Origin: DATARH01 sp963734125
Lineage (GTDB): Bacteria; Pseudomonadota; Alphaproteobacteria; ATCC43930; CGMCC-115725
Direction: 5' to 3'
NCBI GenBank assembly: GCA_963734125.1
Contig: CAVTGB010000048.1
Coordinates: forward strand, 28,464 to 92,463
Length of the DNA: 64,000 bases
In this document: piece by piece, positions 1 through 8,441 of the stretch
Layout of the letters: every line of letters starts with the position of its first letter
Numbering within the stretch: position 1 is the stretch's first letter
Position numbers and translations under genes: made by a program
The notes under the pieces: generated by a model
The model's input: the letters and a program-made list of their open reading frames with translations, nothing else
What the model was told of the DNA's origin: nothing
Database searches by the model: none

Positions 1-843
1 CGTGCCGCGCCGCCGCCCGCACGGCGCCGGCGGCGGATCACCCCGGCGCTGCGCCGCGCCCTGCCATGGGCTCTCCTGGTGGTGCTTGCCGCCGGTGGTT
101 ACGGCGCGGTGGTGCTGAGCCGGCTGCCGGCCGGTGAGGCGATCCTCGGCAGGGCGGCCGATCGGGCCCTCGCGGCGAGTGCGGCGCTGGGCCTTGTCGT
201 CGGGGATATCGAAGTCGAGGGCCGCGAGACCACCGAGACCGCGACAATCATGGCCGCGCTCGCGGCGACTCGCGGCACTCCGATCCTCGCGGTCAGCCCC
301 GAGCGGGCGCAGCAGAAGCTGGAGAGCCTGCCGTGGGTGCGCTCGGCATCGATCGAGCGCCGCCTGCCCGGGACCCTGATTGTTCGGCTGGTTGAACGCC
401 ATCCGCTCGCGGTGTGGCAGCACGCCGGCAAGCAGGAGCTGATCGACCGCGAGGGGGCGGTGATCCCGGTCACCGATCTGGCCCGATTTGCCCGGCTGCC
501 GACGGTGGTGGGCGAGGATGCCGCGAGCCATGCCGCCCAGCTCATCGCGATGCTGGCGCGCGAGCCCGAGCTTGCCGCCCGGGTGACCGCCGCGGTTCGG
601 GTCGACGATCGGCGCTGGAACGTGCGGATCGACAACGCGATCGACGTGCTGCTGCCTGAGGCAAACCCCGGCGATGCGTGGGCGCGGCTGGCGGCGCTCG
701 AAAGGTCGGACCAGCTGTTGCAGCGCGACATCCGCACCGTCGATTTGCGGCTGCCCGATCGGCTGGTGCTGCGCGCCGCCGACCCGCCGCCGGCTCCGGC
801 CGCGCCGGCGAAGAGGGCCCGAGCGCCAGGAAAGAACACATGA
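1..843 (+). CDS. ftsQ: Cell division protein FtsQ (5' end outside window)
   Basis: FtsQ is a bitopic inner-membrane divisome protein that links FtsK to the FtsL/FtsB complex. The reading frame is open from base 1, so the start lies to the left. An Arg-rich cytoplasmic stretch (ends about base 57) is followed by one membrane segment (about bases 61-115). A POTRA domain follows, with the typical SLPWVRSASIERRLPGTL-type strand (about bases 325-380) and a beta domain containing LVERHPLAVWQ and a later DLRLPDR strand. The stop overlaps the ftsA start as ATGA. The order ftsQ-ftsA-ftsZ is the usual end of the dcw cluster, and translation is probably coupled to ftsA. Confidence 0.93.
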   Translation, partial: RAAPPPARRRRRITPALRRALPWALLVVLAAGGYGAVVLSRLPAGEAILGRAADRALAASAALGLVVGDIEVEGRETTETATIMAALAATRGTPILAVSPERAQQKLESLPWVRSASIERRLPGTLIVRLVERHPLAVWQHAGKQELIDREGAVIPVTDLARFARLPTVVGEDAASHAAQLIAMLAREPELAARVTAAVRVDDRRWNVRIDNAIDVLLPEANPGDAWARLAALERSDQLLQRDIRTVDLRLPDRLVLRAADPPPAPAAPAKRARAPGKNT

Positions 844-2210
844 AGCAGAGCGCAGCCCCTCCCCATAACTCCCAGGGAAACTCCGGCGGCAACTCCCGGG
901 GCAGCGGCCGGGGCAACGGCAACGGCGCTCATCCGCCGGCGAGCGCGCGCCCCAATCAACGCCCCAATCAGCGCCCGGGGCCGATGCGTCCGCGCGGCAG
1001 CATGATCGCGGCGATCGATATCGGCACGACGAAGACCTGCTGCTTTATCGCGCGGGTCGAAGACCAACCGCGCATCCTCGGCATCGGCCATCAGATCGCG
1101 CGCGGCATGAAGAGCGCCACCATCATCGATCTGGACGCCGCAGCCCATTCGATCCGCAATGCCGTGCACGCCGCCGAGGAAATGGCCGGCGAAACGATCG
1201 GGCGTGCCGTCGTCAACCTGTCGGGCGGCCACGTCGCCTCACGAATCGTCAAGGCGGAAATCGGCGTCGCGCGGCGCGAGATCACCGACGGCGATATGCG
1301 CCAGGTCCTCGAACGCGGCTATCTGACGCGAGAATCGCCTGACCATCAGGTCATTCATTCGATCCCCGTCGGCTTCTCGATCGACGACAGCCGCGGCATC
1401 CTCGACCCGCGCGGGATGGTCGGCGAGCGGCTCGGCGTCAACATACATATCGTCACCGCCGCCACGGCGAGCGTGCGCAACCACACCGCCGCGATCGGGC
1501 GCTCGCATCTCGAAGTCGAGGCGCTGGTTGTCAGCCCCTACGCCGCAGGCCTGGCGTGCCTCGTCGAAGACGAGATGGATCTCGGCGTCACGGTGATCGA
1601 CATGGGCGGCGGCACGACGACGATCGGGGTGTTTTTTGGCGGCAATCTGATCTTTGCCGATGCGGTGCCGGTCGGCGGCGGCCATGTCACCAACGACATC
1701 GCCCGCGGGCTGGCGACCCCGCTCGCCCATGCCGAGCGGATGAAGGCGCTGTTTGGCAGCGCCATCTCCTCGACCCTCGACGAGCGCGAAATGATCGCCG
1801 TTCCGCCGATCGGCGAAGAAGAAGACGGCCATGTCAATCATGTGCCCAAATCGCTGCTCGTCAGTATCATCGCCCCGCGGATCGAAGAAACATTCGAGCT
1901 GGTGCACCAGCGGCTGGAAGCGAGCGGCTGCGACAAGATCGCCGGACGGCGGGTGGTCTTGACTGGCGGCGCCTGCCAGTTGCACGGGGTACGCGAACTC
2001 GCCGCGCTTATCCTCGACAAACAGGTGCGGATCGGCCGGCCGATGGGATTGCGGGGTTTGGCTGAAGCGACGCACGGCCCGGCATTTTCGACGGCGGCGG
2101 GCCTGCTGATTTTCGGCTTGTCCGAACACGCCGAATCGCCGCGTCCGCCGCGCCGCTCGCCGCGCGGCATGTTCGACCGAGTCGGGCATTGGCTGCGCGA
2201 GAATTTTTAA
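840..2210 (+). CDS. ftsA: Cell division protein FtsA with a Gly/Asn/Pro-rich N-terminal extension
   Basis: FtsA is an actin-fold ATPase that tethers FtsZ to the membrane. The chosen ATG overlaps the ftsQ stop (ATGA). This gives 456 residues, longer than the usual 410-430, because about 50 low-complexity residues rich in Gly, Asn, Pro and Arg precede the first actin-fold strand (AIDIGTTKTCC). The phosphate-binding loop VIDMGGGTTT and the SHS2 insert are present. The last residues (VGHWLRENF) form the amphipathic membrane-targeting helix. A start inside the extension, at the ATG of MRPRGS or MIAAID, cannot be excluded, but the ATGA overlap favours the long form. Confidence 0.95.
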   Translation: MKQSAAPPHNSQGNSGGNSRGSGRGNGNGAHPPASARPNQRPNQRPGPMRPRGSMIAAIDIGTTKTCCFIARVEDQPRILGIGHQIARGMKSATIIDLDAAAHSIRNAVHAAEEMAGETIGRAVVNLSGGHVASRIVKAEIGVARREITDGDMRQVLERGYLTRESPDHQVIHSIPVGFSIDDSRGILDPRGMVGERLGVNIHIVTAATASVRNHTAAIGRSHLEVEALVVSPYAAGLACLVEDEMDLGVTVIDMGGGTTTIGVFFGGNLIFADAVPVGGGHVTNDIARGLATPLAHAERMKALFGSAISSTLDEREMIAVPPIGEEEDGHVNHVPKSLLVSIIAPRIEETFELVHQRLEASGCDKIAGRRVVLTGGACQLHGVRELAALILDKQVRIGRPMGLRGLAEATHGPAFSTAAGLLIFGLSEHAESPRPPRRSPRGMFDRVGHWLRENF

Positions 2211-2401
2211 GTCCGGTTGGAATTTTCCTTGGCTGCCTGTACCTGGTTTGCGACAAAACGGTTACTATCGGGCTGCGTCACCCGCCGAGCTGAATCGGAA
2301 CCGGTGCCACTCTCGCGCCGGCCGGCGGCGATCGCAATGAGGGGGAGCCGGACGTTTGGTGCCGGGCAGGGCCACACTCGCGCAGGCGTGGAGGGCGTAA
2401 A

Positions 2402-3937
2402 ATGATCAATCTGAGCATCCCGAAGGACGAGCAGGAGCTTAAGCCCCGCATTACCGTCGTCGGAGTTGGCGGCGCCGGGGGGAATGCCGTCAACAACATG
2501 ATCCGCTCGAACCTGATCGGGTGCGAATTTATCGCCTGCAACACCGACGCGCAGGCGCTGGCGCTGTCGACGGCGCCGCGCAAGATCCAGCTCGGGGTCG
2601 GCGTGACCCATGGCCTCGGCGCCGGCGCGCGGCCCGATGTCGGCCGGGCGGCCGCCGAAGAGGCGGTCGACGACATCCTCGAATCGATGCAGGGCTCGAA
2701 CATGGTGTTCATCACCGCCGGCATGGGCGGCGGCACCGGCACAGGCGCGGCCCCGGTGATCGCCCGCATCGCCCGCGAATTGGGGATTCTCACGGTCGGC
2801 GTCGTCACCAAGCCGTTCCAGTTCGAGGGCGTCAACCGCATGCGCGTCGCCGAAGCCGGGATCGAGGAGCTGCAAAAATACGTCGACACGCTGATCATCA
2901 TCCCGAACCAGAACCTGTTTCGCATCGCCAACGAGCGCACGACCTTCGCCGACGCCTTCAAGATGGCCGACGATGTGCTGCATTCCGGGGTGCGCGGGGT
3001 TACCGACCTGATGGTGATGCCGGGCCTGATCAATCTCGACTTCGCCGACATCCGCACGGTCATGAGCGAGATGGGCAAGGCGATGATGGGGACGGGCGAA
3101 GCCGATGGCGAGCGCCGCGCGATCGACGCCGCCGAAGCTGCGATCAACAATCCGCTGTTGGAGGACGTCTCGATGAAGGGCGCCCGCGGCGTTCTCATCA
3201 ATATCACCGGCGGCTCCGATATGACGCTGTTCGAGGTCGACGAGGCCGCTAACCGGATCCGCGAAGAGGTCGACCCCGACGCCAACATCATTTTCGGCTC
3301 GACCTTTGACGAAAACCTCGCCGGAAGGATGCGCATCTCGGTCGTCGCCACCGGCATCGAAGCCGAACTCGCGCAGCCGCAGGAGCGCCCCGATCTGAGT
3401 GCGCGCAGTAGCGATGACGAGGCGGTACTGGCCGATTCCGGCTCCGGCTATACCCAGCCGATGCTGACCCAGAATGCGGCCGCTCCCGCATCGGCGCGCG
3501 GCGAGCCCCAGGCCGGGGCGTTGCGTGCCGACGCGCGCGGGCAAAATCCGGCGGAGCCCGTCCCGCCCGCCGCCGAGGCGGCAGAAAGCGCCGCGGTCAA
3601 GAGTGGCGCCTTCGTCGCACCGCGGCCGGTCGATGCGGGACCGGTTCGCCCGGTGCCAATTGTGCCAGCGACGGCGGCCGGTGCGCCCTCCGGGTCAACC
3701 CCGCGGGGCGATGCCCAGCCCCGACCAAAGGGCCGCGTGCCGAGCCTCATCGAGCGGGTCACCGGGGTCGGCCGCGCCCGACCGCCAGCGCCGGCGCCTG
3801 TGCCGCGGCCGGCTGCGGCGCCGGCCCGCCCGGCCCAGCCGCGGCTCGCGCCGCTCGATCCCGAGGAGCGGCCGGGTGCCAGCAAGGAAGACGACCTGCT
3901 CGACATCCCCGCCTTTCTGCGGCGCCAGGCAAACTGA
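2402..3937 (+). CDS. ftsZ: Cell division GTPase FtsZ
   Basis: This is the tubulin-like GTPase that forms the Z-ring. The tubulin signature GGGTGTGAAP is near residue 110 and the T7 loop NLDFADIRTVM is near residue 210. A Pro/Ala/Arg-rich linker of about 150 residues follows residue 335. The C-terminal peptide DDLLDIPAFLRRQ binds FtsA. At 511 residues it has the long linker common in Alphaproteobacteria. It is separated from ftsA by 191 bases, so it may have its own promoter; I could not identify a convincing one. No frameshift is visible. Confidence 0.98.
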   Translation: MINLSIPKDEQELKPRITVVGVGGAGGNAVNNMIRSNLIGCEFIACNTDAQALALSTAPRKIQLGVGVTHGLGAGARPDVGRAAAEEAVDDILESMQGSNMVFITAGMGGGTGTGAAPVIARIARELGILTVGVVTKPFQFEGVNRMRVAEAGIEELQKYVDTLIIIPNQNLFRIANERTTFADAFKMADDVLHSGVRGVTDLMVMPGLINLDFADIRTVMSEMGKAMMGTGEADGERRAIDAAEAAINNPLLEDVSMKGARGVLINITGGSDMTLFEVDEAANRIREEVDPDANIIFGSTFDENLAGRMRISVVATGIEAELAQPQERPDLSARSSDDEAVLADSGSGYTQPMLTQNAAAPASARGEPQAGALRADARGQNPAEPVPPAAEAAESAAVKSGAFVAPRPVDAGPVRPVPIVPATAAGAPSGSTPRGDAQPRPKGRVPSLIERVTGVGRARPPAPAPVPRPAAAPARPAQPRLAPLDPEERPGASKEDDLLDIPAFLRRQAN

Positions 3938-4083
3938 GCATTCGAAAAATCCTCTCCCGCATTCTGGGAAAGGACAGGTCTCAGGACGTCGCCACGCCAG
4001 ATGTTGTGTCCGGTTGGCATCCGACATGCAATAATCGGTAACAATGTTTGATTTGTCGCACTCGGGCGGCGCGATTAGCGTCG

Positions 4084-5043
4084 ATGATGATAGTGCCTCA
4101 GGTCGCATTTTGTCGCGTGGGGGAAATGGGGTTGGCGCTGCAACAGACGTTGGGAGAGGCCGGTTACTGCCGCGGCATTGGCCTGCATTGCGGCCAGCCG
4201 GTCACGATGGTTCTGCGCCCGGCGCCGCCGGACAGCGGGATCGTATTTCGCCGGCGCGATGCCGGTGTCGAGATCCGCGCGAGTTGGAAAACCACCGCTG
4301 CATCGGCACTCTCGACCGTCTTGTCCAATGGCGAGGGAATTCAGATCGGCACCATCGAGCATTTGATGGCGGCGTTTGCCGGGAGCCAGATCGACAACGC
4401 GCTGGTCGAGCTCGACGGGCCCGAGGTGCCGATCATGGACGGCAGCGCGGCGCCGTTCGCGCAGTTGATCGAACGCGCCGGGATCGTCCCGCAAGACGCC
4501 ACGAGGCGCGGCTTCAAGATCCTCAAGCCGGTTCGGGTCAGCGATGATGGCGCCTCGGCCGCGCTGTTACCCGAGCACGGCTTCTCGATGAGCTTTGAGA
4601 TCGATTTCGACAACCCGCTGATCCGCAGGCAGGATATCACGCTCAATTTCGAGCCCGGGACCTTCAAGACCGAGCTTGCCTCGGCCCGTACCTTTGGGCT
4701 GCTCGACGATTGGCCGCGTCTCAAGGCCGCCGGGTTGGCGCGCGGCGGCTCCCTCGACAACGCCGTCGTGATCAGTGCTGGCCGGGTGCTGAATGCCGGC
4801 GGGCTGCGCTTTGCCGACGAGTTCGTTCGCCACAAGCTGCTCGACGCCTTGGGTGACCTCTATTTGGCCGGGGGTCCGATCATCGGCCATTTTTGCGGGC
4901 TGCGCTCCGGCCATGCCCTGACCCGTCGGCTGGTCGCGGCGCTGTTTGCCGACCGCGATGCCTGGTGCGAGACGGCGATGGTTGAAGCTGCGGAAATCGG
5001 CGCGGTAGCCTGGCCGGACTCCCCCCGGGTCGCGCGCGCCTGA
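4084..5043 (+). CDS. lpxC: UDP-3-O-acyl-N-acetylglucosamine deacetylase LpxC
   Basis: This zinc enzyme carries out the committed step of lipid A synthesis in the cytosol. Family motifs in order are GIGLH near the N-terminus, the zinc ligand in EHLMAAFAG, the segment VPIMDGSAAPF, HKLLDALGDL with zinc-binding His and Asp, and the catalytic His in SGHAL near the C-terminus. Double ATG codons at 4084/4087 give a short N-terminal lead like that of other alphaproteobacterial LpxC proteins. An ATG at 4126 after GGGGGAA is the alternative start. The position after ftsZ and before bamD is the conserved order. Confidence 0.94.
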   Translation: MMIVPQVAFCRVGEMGLALQQTLGEAGYCRGIGLHCGQPVTMVLRPAPPDSGIVFRRRDAGVEIRASWKTTAASALSTVLSNGEGIQIGTIEHLMAAFAGSQIDNALVELDGPEVPIMDGSAAPFAQLIERAGIVPQDATRRGFKILKPVRVSDDGASAALLPEHGFSMSFEIDFDNPLIRRQDITLNFEPGTFKTELASARTFGLLDDWPRLKAAGLARGGSLDNAVVISAGRVLNAGGLRFADEFVRHKLLDALGDLYLAGGPIIGHFCGLRSGHALTRRLVAALFADRDAWCETAMVEAAEIGAVAWPDSPRVARA

Positions 5044-5104
5044 TCAGTCCGGTTCGAGCCACCCGGCCTGCCCGAGCCACCCGAGCGCGCCCGGCACTGT
5101 CGGT

Positions 5105-5134
5105 TTGTCGGCGATCACGCGATCCATGCTATAA
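5105..5134 (+). promoter_or_regulatory. Possible sigma-70-type promoter for bamD
   Basis: TTGTCG at 5105-5110 and CTATAA at 5129-5134 are separated by 18 bases, about 40 bases upstream of the bamD start. This is a consensus reading by eye only. Confidence 0.3.
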
Positions 5135-5174
5135 GCGCCCACCTTGGGAATCGCGCTGAGGGGTGGAAAGACCG

Positions 5175-5993
5175 ATGGGTTTGTCGTTGCTGCCGCTGTT
5201 GCGGGCTCTCTCCGCCATCTTCCTGACGATCGTGCTAGCCTCGTGCGGCGGATCGAAGAACGAAGTTTACATCGAAAAGCCGGTCGACGACCTCTACAAC
5301 AAGGCGATGGACGCGCTGGTGGCGGAAAACTACGCCGACGCGGCCAAGACTTTCGATCAGGTGGAAAGCCAGCATCCCTATTCGGTGTGGGCGACGAAAA
5401 GCCAGCTGATGGAAATCTACTCCCTGTACCAGAACGGCAAATACGATGAGGCGATCATCGCCGCGGATCGCTTTATCCAGTTGCATCCGGGTCACCGGGA
5501 CGTCGCCTATGCGTATTATTTGAAGGCGGTTTGCTATTACATGCAGATCGTCGATGTCGGCCGCGATCAGAAGCTGACCGAATTGGCGCTCAAATCGCTC
5601 GACGAAGTGGTTCGCCGTTTCCCTGACAGCAAATACGCGCGCGATGCCAAGCTGAAACTCGATTTCACCCGCGACCATCTGGCGGGAAAGGAAATGGAGA
5701 TCGGCAGGTATTACCTCAAGCGAGGGGAATACTTGGCCGCGATGAACCGCTTCAAGCGCGTCATCGACAATTATCAAACGACGACGCATGTCCCCGAGGC
5801 GCTCGAGCGGCTCGTCGAATGCGATGTCGCGCTCGGCCTCGCCCGCGAAGCCAAGGAGAACGCGGCGGTGCTCGGCTACAATTATCCGGGCAGCCGCTGG
5901 TACGGCGACGCCTATGCGCTGGTCACCGGCACCGGCGCCCCGGAGACCGCGAGCGAAGGCTGGTTTGGCCGTATCGTCAGCGGCGTCTTCTGA
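5175..5993 (+). CDS. bamD: Outer membrane protein assembly lipoprotein BamD
   Basis: BamD is the essential lipoprotein partner of BamA in outer-membrane beta-barrel assembly. The protein begins with a lipoprotein signal peptide whose lipobox LASC is near residue 19. TPR-like helices follow (DDLYNKAMDAL, YADAAKTFDQVESQHPYS, ALKSLDEVVRRFPDSKYA). The ATG at 5175 has GGAAAG just upstream and gives a normal signal peptide; a GTG at 5163 would add four residues. The length, about 272 residues, is normal. In most Alphaproteobacteria recN follows directly; here recN lies 9.4 kb away. Confidence 0.94.
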   Translation: MGLSLLPLLRALSAIFLTIVLASCGGSKNEVYIEKPVDDLYNKAMDALVAENYADAAKTFDQVESQHPYSVWATKSQLMEIYSLYQNGKYDEAIIAADRFIQLHPGHRDVAYAYYLKAVCYYMQIVDVGRDQKLTELALKSLDEVVRRFPDSKYARDAKLKLDFTRDHLAGKEMEIGRYYLKRGEYLAAMNRFKRVIDNYQTTTHVPEALERLVECDVALGLAREAKENAAVLGYNYPGSRWYGDAYALVTGTGAPETASEGWFGRIVSGVF

Positions 5994-6026
5994 GCGTGGT
6001 CCGATCGGGCCTACATTAAAAAAACT

Positions 6027-6063
6027 CGAAATTATCCCTTTGGCGTAGGCCCGTCAAGGGATA
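6027..6063 (+). repeat. Left terminal inverted repeat of the IS1595 element
   Basis: The segment reads inward as CGAAATTATCCCTTTGGCG and continues to AAGGGATA. It matches the reverse complement of 8259-8296 except for a few bases and one length difference in the centre. Confidence 0.85.
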
Positions 6064-6103
6064 GTATCGCCGCCGACAGGCCGGCGCAAGATGGGGGCGC
6101 GTC

Positions 6104-6313
6104 ATGACGGCGCACCCGCTGCAAATCATTGCCGATGTCTTAGGAAGCGAAGTTGATGGGGTGCGCTTGCTAGCCGCACTTCAAGCCAATGGCTGGGTTT
6201 GCGTACCCATCACACCGACCGCAGCTATGATCAAGGCGGGATGGGCAGACGCGTTAGCAGAAGACACAAAAGCTGTTTGGGAAGCAATGATCGGCGAATT
6301 TATATCAAATTAA
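6104..6313 (+). CDS. Hypothetical small protein, IS passenger
   Basis: A 69-residue protein lies inside the insertion sequence just after its left end. The motif order (VPITPTAAMIKAGW, then VWEAMIGEF) resembles small proteins often seen in prophages that share a PT-x-AMI-xAG pattern; no function is known to me. The stop overlaps the end of the convergent 252-residue gene by 9 bases. The lack of a clear ribosome-binding site lowers confidence. Confidence 0.5.
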   Translation: MTAHPLQIIADVLGSEVDGVRLLAALQANGWVCVPITPTAAMIKAGWADALAEDTKAVWEAMIGEFISN

Positions 6314-7063
6314 TAATCTAAATTCATTCTCTGGCAATTGCTGCTCCCCTCGCTTTATATACTCTAAATAGCGGTTCATAATAACCCATGATCGGCTCTT
6401 TATTTCAGATATTACGTCGGGCGGCACGGCAATTCGTTTTCCATGTCGATTTTCGGCCGAGTTGTCCGTGATAAGACGCAGGTACGTTTCACCTATTCGA
6501 AGCGCCTCGCGAAATTGTTCCCATGCTTTTGATCTAGATACACCCGGTGTGGCTATTAAATATTTGATTCCTTCTATCGCCCTCGCACAATTAACAGTAG
6601 CGTGATGCGGATTAGCAATCGAAGAAACCAATTCGTTTATTGATGGCCAAAGCTCTATCTTAGACGCAATCATTTCATAGAACGGAAGGAAGCGCGAAGA
6701 ATCTATGTCATAACTGCTGCAAATATTTTCTAGTGACGGATTAGTAATTATTATCTGGGTAGAGCGGCCATCAGGGTCAACAAAGGTATCTAGAAACACC
6801 TCTAGAAAGATACATTTTTGGAATGCGATAAGATCGACTATTGACCGCGCTAAATGTAACGCCATAGAAAGTAACTCGTTCTTGTCCTCAATTAGATAAG
6901 AGGGAACGGCGCAGGGTATTCTGATTCTAGAATTTTGAATCTGAATTTTGTATACAGCATCCATATGTGGAAAATGACAGGTAATAGATAAGGTCGCGTG
7001 CACCGTAACGGTGCAGCCATATGGTAACACTCTACCGACGAAGACGACATTAGGCATGGTCAC
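6305..7063 (-). CDS. Hypothetical protein of 252 residues, low GC, IS passenger
   Basis: I do not recognise this gene. It is clearly AT-richer than the surrounding chromosome. The protein is soluble, with no signal peptide or membrane segment. The first half is beta-rich (VTVHATLSITCHF, YKIQIQNSRIRIPC) and the second half helical, with the tract GVSRSKAWEQFREALRIGETYLRLI. It lies wholly between the inverted repeats of the IS1595 element, divergent from a short basic protein and convergent with a 69-residue gene, so it moved in as cargo. The start may be a few codons later than 7063. Confidence 0.62.
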   Translation of the reverse strand: MTMPNVVFVGRVLPYGCTVTVHATLSITCHFPHMDAVYKIQIQNSRIRIPCAVPSYLIEDKNELLSMALHLARSIVDLIAFQKCIFLEVFLDTFVDPDGRSTQIIITNPSLENICSSYDIDSSRFLPFYEMIASKIELWPSINELVSSIANPHHATVNCARAIEGIKYLIATPGVSRSKAWEQFREALRIGETYLRLITDNSAENRHGKRIAVPPDVISEIKSRSWVIMNRYLEYIKRGEQQLPENEFRLLI

Positions 7064-7091
7064 GCAACCTAAACCGAATATAATTCACGAT

Positions 7092-7265
7092 ATGACATCC
7101 GCCGATGATGACCAATATAGCGACCAAGAGGCCGAACGGCGCGCTACCGAAGCGCTGCGCCGCACACTGACAACGCCTCACAAGCTACAAAAGGAAATGG
7201 TCGGCAAGGTGGGGCGACCGTCAGCGCGCAAGCGCAAGCCTAGGGATCGGACAAAAGAGCCATAA
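7092..7265 (+). CDS. Small basic protein, IS passenger
   Basis: About 57 residues from the ATG at 7092; an in-frame ATG at 7056 would overlap the divergent gene. An acidic, helical first half (SDQEAERRATEALRRTL) is followed by a basic tail (GKVGRPSARKRKPRDRTKE) that could contact nucleic acid. Short proteins of this pattern are common in Alphaproteobacteria and have no defined function that I know of. It sits between the unknown 252-residue gene and the transposase. Confidence 0.5.
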   Translation: MTSADDDQYSDQEAERRATEALRRTLTTPHKLQKEMVGKVGRPSARKRKPRDRTKEP

Positions 7266-7285
7266 GGTAGCGCAGCCTAGCGGCT

Positions 7286-8239
7286 TCACGGCGCAGCCTG
7301 TTCCGTTCCACGAGGTCGCCTATAGGTCAGACGTTTGCCGACGCCGCCTTTGACAATCGCGGCGGCACGCTCGGTATCGTCCAGATCGCGACGGTTCCAA
7401 CGAAACGAAAATTCGTCACAATACCTGTCAAGATGCTCTTTGCTGATGTGGTGAAACGAGCCAACAACGCCGCGTTTCAGCAAAGCAAAGTAGCTTTCAA
7501 CGGTGTTGGTGTTGACATCATCCCGAGCGAACTCATCGGACGAGTGCAAGATAACTTCGTGGCCGCCCTCGAATTCCTTGCCGATGCCGATGTAGGAGCG
7601 CCATTCGTCGGTTACGATCCGAGACTTGCGGTTGACGTTTTCTCGGATCGCACCCTTCAGCGTTGCCGCGTCAACATGTTCGATCTTCCGGCTCCGCACG
7701 CGCCCGCCGCGCTCAACCAACGCCACGACCGGCGTTTTCTTCGTGCCGCGACCGCTCTTGCCTTTGGTGTTCGTGCCCTTGCGCGGCTTGCCGCCCACAT
7801 AGGTCTCGTCAACCTCAACGGTCCTACCAGCCCCGCCTAGCGACGGCTCAGGCGTTCCCTCGCGCATAGCCTCGCGGATGCGGTGCCAGAGAAACCAAGC
7901 CGTTTTGTAAGTGACGCCGATCGTCCGGTGCAGTTGGTGCGCCGACATGCCTTTTTTGCTCGATGCCATCAGCCGATAAGCCAGCACCCACTTATTGAGC
8001 GGAAGGTGGCTGCTCTCCATAACGGAGCCGGTCGTCACGGTGAACGAGCCTTCGCAGCTATTGCAATGAATAAGGCCGGCCCGATGCGATTTGCCGTTGA
8101 GCCGGTAGACGTGCTGCGTTTCGCCGCAGTGCGGGCAATACGGTTTCCCATCCGGCCAACGGATTGCCTCAAGATGCTCCCTAGCCTTTGTTTCGTCGGT
8201 GAAAATCGGGTCTGTGAGGTTGATTGCCATGACCGCCAT
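7286..8239 (-). CDS. IS1595-family (ISXO2-like) transposase
   Basis: This 317-residue DDE-type transposase catalyses movement of the element. The N-terminus carries a zinc ribbon (CPHCG ... CNSC). The ISXO2 catalytic core follows with VEVDETYVGG (first Asp), IVTDEWRSYIG (second Asp) and NTNTVESYFALLKRGV (third acidic residue region). The ORF is intact, starts 20 bases inside the right inverted repeat and reads away from it, so the copy may still be active. Confidence 0.93.
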   Translation of the reverse strand: MAVMAINLTDPIFTDETKAREHLEAIRWPDGKPYCPHCGETQHVYRLNGKSHRAGLIHCNSCEGSFTVTTGSVMESSHLPLNKWVLAYRLMASSKKGMSAHQLHRTIGVTYKTAWFLWHRIREAMREGTPEPSLGGAGRTVEVDETYVGGKPRKGTNTKGKSGRGTKKTPVVALVERGGRVRSRKIEHVDAATLKGAIRENVNRKSRIVTDEWRSYIGIGKEFEGGHEVILHSSDEFARDDVNTNTVESYFALLKRGVVGSFHHISKEHLDRYCDEFSFRWNRRDLDDTERAAAIVKGGVGKRLTYRRPRGTEQAAP

Positions 8240-8258
8240 CCGTATGATGACAGCATCA

Positions 8259-8296
8259 TATCCCTAGTGGCTACCTACGTCAAAGGGATAATTCCG
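8259..8296 (-). repeat. Right terminal inverted repeat of the IS1595 element
   Basis: Read on the minus strand from 8296 it begins CGGAATTATCCCTTTGACG and ends in AGGGATA, mirroring the left end. The aaaaaact duplication follows at 8297-8304. Confidence 0.85.
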
Positions 8297-8441
8297 AAAA
8301 AACTTAATTACAGCTTGGCGATCCACTGCTCTATGTCAGCGCGTCTTTATCGGCCGGGCGCCGATCAACGCGCCAACGAGCGCATCGGGCGGCATCGCCG
8401 AGCAGAGTGAGTCTAGCGGGCCAACCGGGAGGGTCCTGAGC

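Larger units (their letters stand above)
6027..8296. mobile_element. IS1595-family insertion sequence with passenger genes
   Basis: The ends are imperfect inverted repeats starting cgRaattatccctttg (left from 6027, right ending at 8296 on the other strand). Both continue with cgtagg and a second AGGGATA block. The 8-base sequence aaaaaact lies directly outside both ends (6019-6026 and 8297-8304), which fits the 8-bp target duplication known for IS1595. The 2270-bp element carries an ISXO2-type transposase on the minus strand plus three small genes of much lower GC than the chromosome. Some IS1595 subgroups are known to carry passengers. The insertion sits just after bamD. Confidence 0.88.

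Noticed and set aside
99..3544. Long minus-strand ORFs opposite ftsQ, ftsA and ftsZ
   Set aside because: They are antisense shadows of high-GC coding sequence, with Arg/Ala-rich translations and no motifs.
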